This document shows positions 1 to 5,054 of a stretch of 5,054 nucleotides of DNA, in pieces. The DNA is from Candidatus Omnitrophota bacterium. Its GTDB lineage: Bacteria; Omnitrophota; Gorgyraeia; 2-02-FULL-51-18; JAGOUK01. Both the position numbers and the translations under genes were made by a program. Within the stretch, counting starts at the first letter, position 1; each line of letters begins with the position of its first letter. The notes beneath the pieces were generated by a model, which searched no databases, was not told the origin of the DNA, and saw nothing but the letters and a program-made list of their open reading frames with translations. Where the stretch lies: NCBI GenBank assembly GCA_020058965.1, contig JAGVCY010000254.1:1-5054 (forward strand), in the 5' to 3' direction.

Positions 1-356
1 ATATTTTAAAATTATGGATCGAATCTCGAGGCCATGCGGCCTATGAAAGCGGAAACGGAGCGGACGCGATCGACCTGATCCTACGAGGCTATTATGACCT
101 CGTCCTGATGGACTACTGGATGCCGTACCTGAATGGCGGGCAGGTGATCAAGGTCCTTAAAGAAATGAGCAAGTTACGGGTCCCTATTTTTTTAATGACC
201 GGCGAAAAAACATTGCTGCGCCAGGATCTCATTTTGCTGGGAGCCACGGATGTTTTTTATAAACCGTTCGATAAAGAAAAGCTTCTGGACGCCGTCGACG
301 CGGTTTTAAAAAATAATGGATCGGATGCTCCGCTCGACAAAGTCCATAAAAAATAG
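1..356 (+). CDS. Single-domain response regulator (CheY-like receiver), 5' partial
   Basis: This is the C-terminal part of a phosphoacceptor receiver domain. The gene begins before the window, and the first whole codon in frame is at base 3. The opening residues read as the end of helix 1 and strand 2, so roughly the first 15-20 codons, including the acidic metal-binding pair, are missing. The phosphoacceptor Asp is at 111-113 in the context LVLMDYWMP. The switch Thr is at 198-200 (FLMTGE) and the conserved Lys at 261-263 (FYKPF). The ATG at 108 lies inside the phosphorylation-site strand and cannot be the true start. The protein ends about 20 residues after the last receiver helix in a Lys-rich tail (stop TAG 354-356), so no output domain follows. 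A further domain upstream of the window cannot be excluded. It lies directly before a soluble histidine kinase, its likely phosphodonor, as in CheY/Rcp-type pairs. The receiver identity is secure; the partner is inferred. Confidence 0.9.
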   Translation, partial: ILKLWIESRGHAAYESGNGADAIDLILRGYYDLVLMDYWMPYLNGGQVIKVLKEMSKLRVPIFLMTGEKTLLRQDLILLGATDVFYKPFDKEKLLDAVDAVLKNNGSDAPLDKVHKK

Positions 357-369
357 CACACTGAGCTCA

Positions 370-1491
370 ATGAATTCGCAGAAACAGGGTGCCGCTTTCA
401 TGAACAGTGATTTCCTGTGGGATGAGATTCCCATGGCTTTGATCTTACTGGACGCTTCGGCCAACATTCTAAAGGTCAATCGCTTCACGGAGCGGCTGTT
501 CGGCTATCGGCGCGAAGAGTTTGTTGGAAAATCCATTAGGAGCGTGCTCCCCGCCGAGGATCAGCAAAAGACTTCGGAGTGGTTCGAATCCAGCAATTCA
601 TCGGCCGAACACGGTCTTGATGACCGCTCCAAAGAAATTTCCATGGTTAGACGGGACGGATTGAAGATTCGCGTGGAAGCGCGGCGGAGTCCCATCTCGG
701 ACGGCCAAGAAAAACGGATCCTGGTTTTTATGACGGACATCCAGGAGCGTAAAAAACAGGCTCGAGCGCTTGATGCGGCGCTCAACGCGGCCGAGGATGC
801 AAAGCGGGATCTTCGCGATTTTGTTTATATCGTGTCGCATGACATCAAGGCGCCGCTCAGGGGGATCACATCGCTTGCCGGATGGATCGCGGAAGATTGC
901 GCCTCTGGGATCGATGAAGACGGCAAGCATAGATTGCGATTGCTCGTTGAGCAGGCGGCGAAGATGAACCGCATGCTGGACGGGATCCTCGGTTTTTCGC
1001 GGATGAGCTCACAAAAGGCGGTGGTCGAATCGGTCCGTATGGACGACCTGCTGCAAAATGTTTTACAAAATATGTCCATTCCCGCGAACATGCGGGTGGG
1101 ATGGGATTCAAATTTACCGAACCTCTTTTGTGATCGGTCTGCGGTTCAGCTCATTCTCGGGCATTTGGTGAACAACGCGATTCAATCGATTCCGCCTGAG
1201 TCCCAGGGAGAAGTTTGGATCGGAGCCAAGGAGACGGACGATTTGGTTACCATTTATGTCAAGGACAACGGGATCGGAATTGATCCGCGGCATCACGAAA
1301 AAATATTTCAGGTGTTTCAAACACTGAATCAACTGAGCTCGCCAGCAAGACTCGGGCTCGGATTGAGTCTGGTAAAAAGATTGGCCGAAAGGCACGGCGG
1401 ACGCGTATGGCTGGAATCGGCGTTGGGTCAGGGGAGCACTTTTTATGTCAGTTTGCCCAAAAGATCGCAAAGCGCGGAGGTTGGTGAATGA
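370..1491 (+). CDS. Soluble PAS domain-containing sensor histidine kinase
   Basis: This is a cytoplasmic histidine kinase of 373 residues from this start, with no transmembrane helix or HAMP domain. Residues 16-128 form a PAS/PAC unit (ILLDASANILKVN early, VFMTDIQERKKQ at its end). A short helical linker leads into HisKA with the H-box SHDIKAPLRG, whose phosphorylated His157 is at bases 838-840. The HATPase domain has the N-box (Asn268/Asn269 in LVNNAIQS), the G1 box (Asp299, Gly301, Gly303 in KDNGIGI) and the G2 box GLGLSLVK at about 329. All catalytic motifs are intact. The H-box and the KIFQVFQTL region resemble phytochrome-like kinases that pair with CheY-type receivers, which fits the receiver gene just upstream. 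The start is uncertain. ATG 316 would overlap the upstream gene by 41 bases with no visible ribosome site. ATG 370 leaves a 13-base gap. ATG 400 has AGGG ten bases upstream. All three lie before the PAS domain. The 3' end overlaps the cyclase gene by ATGA. Confidence 0.93.
   Translation: MNSQKQGAAFMNSDFLWDEIPMALILLDASANILKVNRFTERLFGYRREEFVGKSIRSVLPAEDQQKTSEWFESSNSSAEHGLDDRSKEISMVRRDGLKIRVEARRSPISDGQEKRILVFMTDIQERKKQARALDAALNAAEDAKRDLRDFVYIVSHDIKAPLRGITSLAGWIAEDCASGIDEDGKHRLRLLVEQAAKMNRMLDGILGFSRMSSQKAVVESVRMDDLLQNVLQNMSIPANMRVGWDSNLPNLFCDRSAVQLILGHLVNNAIQSIPPESQGEVWIGAKETDDLVTIYVKDNGIGIDPRHHEKIFQVFQTLNQLSSPARLGLGLSLVKRLAERHGGRVWLESALGQGSTFYVSLPKRSQSAEVGE
1476..1480 (+). promoter_or_regulatory. 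Ribosome binding site of the REC-GGDEF gene
   Basis: GGAGG lies seven bases before the ATG at 1488, inside the last codons of the kinase gene. It fixes the cyclase start and supports translational coupling through the ATGA overlap. Confidence 0.75.
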
Positions 1492-2423
1492 CCCAAAAAG
1501 ACGCGGTTGAAAGAGCCGGACAAGCGGTTAAAACACTCCTGCTCATCGAAGACAATGAAGTGGATCGGATGCGTTTTTTTGAACTCGCCAAAACGGCCGG
1601 GTTGGATTACAAAATTCACACCGTCGGGACCCTAGGCGAGGCAATGGCCATTAGTGACACGACGAAATTTGATGTGATTGTTTTGGATCTGGGATTGCCG
1701 GATGTTTCTCAATTGGAGGGATTGGAAGCGATCCTTGCCAATCGACCCGAATCGGCGGTACTGGTCATGACCGGGTTTGATGATCAAGATACCGGCGCAA
1801 GGGCCGTGCAGCAGGGGGCGGATGATTATCTGATCAAAAATGAGACGACCGCCCGCCTGTTGGCCAAGACGCTCTTGTACATCACGGAGCGTCACGGCCT
1901 CAAACGCCGGCTGGCCGCGGAAGCGATCCGCGATGCGGCCACACAGCTTTACAACCGCCGCGGTCTGCTCGAGCTCGGGAACCATCAATTGATGATCTCC
2001 AAAAGGGAAGCAAGTCCGTTCGCGATATGCTTCATCGACTTGGACGATCTCAAAAAAGTGAACGATTCGCATGGGCATACCGTGGGCGACCGGCTGATCG
2101 CGGAAGCGGCGAAATTGCTGAACAGGGTGTTTAGGAGCAGCGATTTGATCGCGAGATACGGCGGAGATGAGTTTACGGTCATCCTGCCGAATACAAACGA
2201 GGATGTTTTGGAGCGGGTCAGAATACGTTTGGAGCGGGGAGTCCAGGCGCACAACGCGTCCTCCGAGACCCGGCTGCCGCTATCCTTCAGTGTGGGGTAT
2301 CGGGTTTTCGATCCTCACCAAATTAATCGGATCGAAGACGCGGTGGACGCGGCGGATCAATTGATGTACGCGGCCAAAGCCGCCAAAAAAACCCATTTGA
2401 ACCGTGGAATGAACACCCAATGA
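1488..2423 (+). CDS. Response regulator diguanylate cyclase (REC-GGDEF)
   Basis: This 311-residue protein should make c-di-GMP from two GTP in response to phosphorylation, probably by the kinase encoded immediately upstream. The receiver spans about residues 15-135: acidic pair Glu21/Asp22, phosphoacceptor Asp67 (VIVLDLGLPD), Thr95 (VMTGFDD) and Lys117 (YLIKNE). A helical linker (about 130-150) connects to the GGDEF domain, which starts at TQLYNRRGL. Asp184 and Asn192/Asp193 in the DLDDLKKVND motif match the metal and guanine-binding positions, and the active-site GGDEF is complete at 225-229. An RxxD motif (Arg216, Asp219) sits exactly five residues before GGDEF, so the product-inhibition I-site is present. 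The layout matches WspR/PleD-type regulators, with a single receiver. It overlaps both neighbours by 4 bases (ATGA), which implies coupled expression. I see no EAL or HD-GYP domain in the window, so degradation of c-di-GMP would come from elsewhere. Confidence 0.95.
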   Translation: MTQKDAVERAGQAVKTLLLIEDNEVDRMRFFELAKTAGLDYKIHTVGTLGEAMAISDTTKFDVIVLDLGLPDVSQLEGLEAILANRPESAVLVMTGFDDQDTGARAVQQGADDYLIKNETTARLLAKTLLYITERHGLKRRLAAEAIRDAATQLYNRRGLLELGNHQLMISKREASPFAICFIDLDDLKKVNDSHGHTVGDRLIAEAAKLLNRVFRSSDLIARYGGDEFTVILPNTNEDVLERVRIRLERGVQAHNASSETRLPLSFSVGYRVFDPHQINRIEDAVDAADQLMYAAKAAKKTHLNRGMNTQ

Positions 2424-3433
2424 CACGATCCGTCAGAGTGATGGCGATCCGGTCGATCCTGCTAGGCGCCGCGATGATCGGTTTGATCATCACGCTGAAG
2501 AACTATGATCTGAATCATCTCAATGTCCGGGAATCACAGATTTTGCGGGAGCTGTCATCCCAAGCGCTGGTTCTCAGAAACGAGATCCGACAAACTGCCC
2601 AATTGGCGCTGGAGCAAACAACGAGCCTGTCCAGAGCTCCCCGACTGGTTCGCGCGATCAACGAAGGGGGATCCGAAGAACTCCAGCGCATCGCGAACGA
2701 GGCCGTGTCGGGATCATCGGCGCTGGATGTCGTCGCTCTATTTGATCGTCAGGGCGGGATCCTCGCGATGAATACGATCGACCATCAGGGCGTTCCTATT
2801 GCCGAAGAACGGATTTCACGCATCATGCGCCGGGATCTATCCAAGCGTGAAGTGGTTGCCTCCTGCCTTACCAACAAGTCGGACGACCCGGTGGTCGAGT
2901 TTCAAACCCATTGCGATTTTACGCCCGCATTGTTCGATTCCACCGGTTTGAGCGCGGCTTTTTCCACCCCCATTTTGGATCCTGACGGAAAAAAAATCGG
3001 AGTCGTCAGCTCCCGGTTGAATTTTAACCGCATATTAAAACTGGTCGGTCAGAATAATTTCAAATACGCCGGCAGCGATTTTGAGTTGGTGAACGATCAG
3101 GGTGAATATTTTTCCGAGGAGATCAACGCCGGAAAGCTCGCGCCGCCTCTCGCGCGAGAGATCGTTGAAATGCTGTTAGCGGATCCCGGTTATCCCTCCG
3201 AACCACCATCCTTTGACCGCCAGGGGGATCTTTATGTCGCTCTGATGCCGTTGGGCATGGAGCGCACGATCCGCGGCGGGGAACTGCATATTCTGATGAA
3301 GGTGCCGGCCGACCGGGTATGGACCTTGCGGCATGCGCTTTCGTGGGTTCTCAGGGGCGGTATTCTTTTTTTTGGACTTCTGAGCGTCGTATTTCTCTTC
3401 AGGGCGCTCAATTCCGTTTCTTTGGCTGACTGA
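2420..3433 (+). CDS. Membrane-anchored Cache-like sensor protein without output domain
   Basis: This 337-residue protein has a transmembrane helix at about 10-26, a region of about 280 residues that should face the extracytoplasmic side, and a second helix at about 309-327. It then has only some ten residues (ending SVSLAD) before a TGA-TAA double stop. The middle resembles a double Cache ligand-binding domain: a long first helix (36-95), a strand pattern VVALFDRQGGILAMN (104-118), a second module boundary at PILDPDGKKIGVVSSRL (184-200), and a membrane-distal-like repeat FELVNDQGEYF (221-231). These are family-style patterns, not a matched profile. Cys149 and Cys165 could form a disulfide. 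Such domains normally feed a HAMP, kinase, GGDEF or methyl-accepting domain, and none follows here. The ATGA overlap with the cyclase gene suggests function with that circuit, perhaps by contact with the soluble kinase, but this is inference. No strong ribosome site is seen, in line with coupling. Confidence 0.82.
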   Translation: MTRSVRVMAIRSILLGAAMIGLIITLKNYDLNHLNVRESQILRELSSQALVLRNEIRQTAQLALEQTTSLSRAPRLVRAINEGGSEELQRIANEAVSGSSALDVVALFDRQGGILAMNTIDHQGVPIAEERISRIMRRDLSKREVVASCLTNKSDDPVVEFQTHCDFTPALFDSTGLSAAFSTPILDPDGKKIGVVSSRLNFNRILKLVGQNNFKYAGSDFELVNDQGEYFSEEINAGKLAPPLAREIVEMLLADPGYPSEPPSFDRQGDLYVALMPLGMERTIRGGELHILMKVPADRVWTLRHALSWVLRGGILFFGLLSVVFLFRALNSVSLAD

Positions 3434-3440
3434 TAACCGG

Positions 3441-3445
3441 AAGGA
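3441..3445 (+). promoter_or_regulatory. Ribosome binding site of the CPC thioredoxin-like gene
   Basis: AAGGA, six bases before the ATG at 3452, lies in the 18-base gap after the Cache-like gene. It is the only junction between complete genes in the window that is neither overlapping nor lacking a clear site, so this gene can be translated independently. Confidence 0.75.
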
Positions 3446-3451
3446 TCGTAG

Positions 3452-4105
3452 ATGATCACTAGACCCCGGCCCGCCGGAAGCTTGACGCGGTCACCGCGGC
3501 AAGCGGTTATCGTGTTTTGTTGGGTCGCGGCGGTCGCGGCTTTATACTGGACGGCTATGACTTACGATGTGACTCCCGGTGATCCCGGCAAAACCGTCAT
3601 GACCTGGCCGTCCCAGTCCGGACTAACGCAAACTCCTTCCAAATGGTCCGTGGTGATGGCGGTGCATCCGATGTGTCCTTGCACCCGCGCGAGTCTCACG
3701 GAATTCAACGAGCTGATCTCGCGGTCGAACGGCCGGGCGGAAGGGCTGCTGCTGTGGCTTGAGCTTCCCAAAGGAAAAAGCACGCCGGGTTTAAATGCGG
3801 CATGTGATCCTTCGCTCTCCGATCCCGGAATTCGCGATATCGCCGATCCGGAGGGCCTTTTGGCCAAAGCGTTCGGAGCCGAGACATCGGGAGCGGTGAG
3901 AATTTATGACACGGCCGGGGAGCTTGTATTTTCGGGCGGTATTACCAAAGCCCGGGGGCAGGCCGGGACCGGTCCCGCTTGGATCGCGGCGATGAAGAGT
4001 ATCGGAGGCGGGGCCGCGAGCCCGACGGCCGCGCCTGTTTTTGGCTGCCCGCTTTTTTCCCGCGTCCCTCCGATAACTGCTCACGTCAAAGGGAACCATG
4101 TCTAA
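3452..4105 (+). CDS. Membrane-anchored thioredoxin-fold-like protein with CPC motif (RedB-like)
   Basis: This 217-residue protein has an Arg-rich N-terminus and one hydrophobic helix at about 18-37, which should anchor it with the rest outside the cytoplasm. Strand WSVVMAVHP (65-73) leads into MCPCTRAS, with Cys75 and Cys77, at the place where thioredoxin-like proteins carry their active site. The spacing is CxC instead of the usual CxxC, with His72 close by. Further on, LAKAFGAETSGAVRIYDTAGELVFSG matches the later strands of a thioredoxin-fold peroxiredoxin-like domain and is followed by GGITKARGQ. Two more cysteines are present: Cys118 and Cys199, the latter in a C-terminal PVFGCPLF motif. 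From memory, proteins with this HPxCPCTRAS / TSG / FSGGIT / PVFGCPL pattern are sometimes labelled RedB and lie beside membrane sensor kinases, as here. A redox or metal-handling role for the CPC site is inference; no reaction is established. The 3' end overlaps the sensor kinase gene by 8 bases. Confidence 0.85.
   Translation: MITRPRPAGSLTRSPRQAVIVFCWVAAVAALYWTAMTYDVTPGDPGKTVMTWPSQSGLTQTPSKWSVVMAVHPMCPCTRASLTEFNELISRSNGRAEGLLLWLELPKGKSTPGLNAACDPSLSDPGIRDIADPEGLLAKAFGAETSGAVRIYDTAGELVFSGGITKARGQAGTGPAWIAAMKSIGGGAASPTAAPVFGCPLFSRVPPITAHVKGNHV
4089..4094 (+). promoter_or_regulatory. Ribosome binding site of the membrane sensor gene
   Basis: AAGGGA ends three bases before the ATG at 4098, inside the last codons of the CPC-protein gene. 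The spacing is short, but the AAGG core is acceptable, and the 8-base gene overlap makes re-initiation likely. Confidence 0.5.
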
Positions 4106-5054
4106 CGAAAAACAATTCTTCAAAGATTCGATCCGAGCGCGTTCCAGAGCCCTGTTCCTGGAACAACACGAGCACATTTGCAAAAAATCGGACCGAATGT
4201 TTGCCGGACTGATGATGCTTCAATGGGCGGCCGCGGTTTTGTGTGCGTTGTTTTTTACGCCGCTCACATGGATCGGAGCGGACAGCCGTATACATTTTCA
4301 TGTGTGGATGGCCGTGCTTTTCGGGGGGTTGATCTCGGTGATGCCGGCATATTTGGCCGTGCGGCGCCCCGGATTGTATTCCACGCGGGCCGTGATCGCG
4401 GTGTGTCAGATGCTGATGTCCACGCTCCTGATCCACCTTTCCGGCGGCCGGATCGAAACGCACTTTCATATTTTTGGATCTTTAGCTTTTTTGGCTTTTT
4501 ATCTGGATTGGCGGATCCTGGTCCCCGCCACGGTCGTGGTCGCCTTGGACCACTGGTTCAGGGGGACCTACTTTCCGGCGTCGGTGTTCGGCGTGTTCGC
4601 CACCGAACCCTGGCGCTGGGCGGAGCACGCGGCGTGGGTGCTTTTTGAGGATTTCTTCTTGGTAATCTCCTGCAGGGAAGGGATCCGCAATCTGAAGGCC
4701 ATCTCGATCAAACGCGCGGAGCTCGAAGTGACCAATGAACGAATCGAACAGGAGGTCGCGGAGCGGTCGGGCGAGGTCAAGCTGCTGCTGGAGTCCAGCG
4801 CGGAAGGTATTTATGGGGTCGACCTTGAGGGTAAATGCACCTTCATTAATCAAGCGGCCCTCAAAATGCTGGGTTATGAGGCGTCCGAACTGCTTGGCCG
4901 TAACATGCATGACGCGGTTCATCACAAACGAGCCGACGGTTCCCCGTATCCGGCGGAAGCATGCCCTATTTATAAGGCCATTATGACCGGCGCTCGGAGC
5001 CGCGTGGACAGCGAAGTGCTGTGGAAAAAAGACGGAATATCTTTTCCGGTCGAG
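4098..5054 (+). CDS. Polytopic membrane sensor with PAS domain, probable (hybrid) histidine kinase, 3' partial
   Basis: This frame is open for 319 codons to the end of the window. After a soluble N-terminus of about 35 residues come about six hydrophobic segments: near 36-55, 68-87, 97-115, 123-137, 139-152 and 178-191. The module is rich in His at or near membrane edges: His66/His68, His113, His122/His124 (THFHIFGSLAFLAFY), Asp151-His152 and His177. A charged helix, likely coiled coil (about 192-228), leads to a PAS domain from about 229 (ESSAEGIYGVDLEGKCTFIN), with HHKRADGSPYPAEACP at 275-289 and WKKDGISFPVE at the edge. From memory, the HFHIFGSLAFLAFY pattern is typical of membrane N-termini of hybrid kinases found next to RedB-like proteins. 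The catalytic part lies beyond the window, so kinase, GGDEF or other output is not shown. The start is set by the ribosome site and an 8-base overlap with the CPC gene. Confidence 0.85.
   Translation, partial: MSNEKQFFKDSIRARSRALFLEQHEHICKKSDRMFAGLMMLQWAAAVLCALFFTPLTWIGADSRIHFHVWMAVLFGGLISVMPAYLAVRRPGLYSTRAVIAVCQMLMSTLLIHLSGGRIETHFHIFGSLAFLAFYLDWRILVPATVVVALDHWFRGTYFPASVFGVFATEPWRWAEHAAWVLFEDFFLVISCREGIRNLKAISIKRAELEVTNERIEQEVAERSGEVKLLLESSAEGIYGVDLEGKCTFINQAALKMLGYEASELLGRNMHDAVHHKRADGSPYPAEACPIYKAIMTGARSRVDSEVLWKKDGISFPVE

Noticed and set aside
1632..2252. 206-codon open frame on the minus strand
   Set aside because: It lies wholly within the REC-GGDEF gene, shows no recognisable domain and has no ribosome site I would trust. 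It is a shadow of the coding frame opposite.
2989..2996. Run of eight A in the Cache-like gene as a slippage or phase-variation site
   Set aside because: It encodes ordinary Gly-Lys-Lys-Ile in the intact frame, and there is no sign of a broken or alternative frame.
3366..3373. Run of eight T in the second membrane helix as a frameshift that hides an output domain
   Set aside because: Both other frames stop soon after (TGA at 3381 and 3427), so no fused domain is recovered.
3434..3451. Possible terminator or promoter between the Cache-like gene and the CPC gene
   Set aside because: The gap is 18 bases, has no hairpin or T-tract, and is taken up by extra stops and the AAGGA ribosome site.
4178..4648. 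156-codon plus-strand frame inside the membrane sensor gene
   Set aside because: Its translation is Arg/Gly/Asp-rich and low in structure, while the other frame gives clear membrane helices and a PAS domain. The sensor frame is real and simply runs off the window.
4482..4925. 147-codon minus-strand frame
   Set aside because: It is antisense to the sensor's membrane module, linker and PAS domain, with no motif of its own.
1..5054. CRISPR array, tRNA, mobile element or defence system
   Set aside because: No direct repeats, cloverleaf, transposase or terminal inverted repeats seen; all sequence is accounted for by signalling genes.

Overview
The window is a dense, all plus-strand run of six genes that looks like part of one signalling operon. 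The largest gap between genes is 18 bases, several junctions overlap, and no terminator, tRNA, rRNA, insertion sequence or CRISPR array is visible. Both ends cut through genes. Base composition is near even to slightly GC-rich. Shine-Dalgarno sites (GGAGG, AAGGA) and membrane-anchored proteins with an apparent extracytoplasmic face point to a bacterium, probably Gram-negative with many two-component proteins. I cannot place it to a phylum from sequence alone.

Left part (1-2423): the tail of a single-domain CheY-like receiver, then a soluble PAS-histidine kinase (HisKA plus HATPase), then a receiver-GGDEF diguanylate cyclase coupled to the kinase by an ATGA overlap. This is a nearly complete phosphorelay in which one kinase sits beside two candidate receivers, one with c-di-GMP output.

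Middle (2420-3433): a membrane protein with two transmembrane helices and a roughly 280-residue extracytoplasmic region resembling a double Cache sensor. It is joined to the cyclase gene by another ATGA overlap. It ends about ten residues after the second helix and has no output domain of its own.

Right part (3452-5054): a membrane-anchored thioredoxin-fold-like protein with a Cys-Pro-Cys site, overlapping by 8 bases a second sensor protein. That protein starts with a polytopic, histidine-rich membrane module, continues through a coiled-coil linker into a PAS domain, and runs off the window. It is probably the N-terminal part of a (hybrid) histidine kinase. From memory, similar CPC-protein plus membrane-kinase pairs occur in other bacteria, with the small protein sometimes labelled RedB. 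This suggests an extracytoplasmic redox or metal signal passed to the kinase, but that function is inference.

The best candidate for something under-described is the combination: an orphan Cache-like membrane sensor with no output domain, next to a soluble kinase and a diguanylate cyclase, in the same transcript direction as a CPC thioredoxin-like protein and its histidine-rich membrane sensor. GATC is also strongly over-represented through the window.
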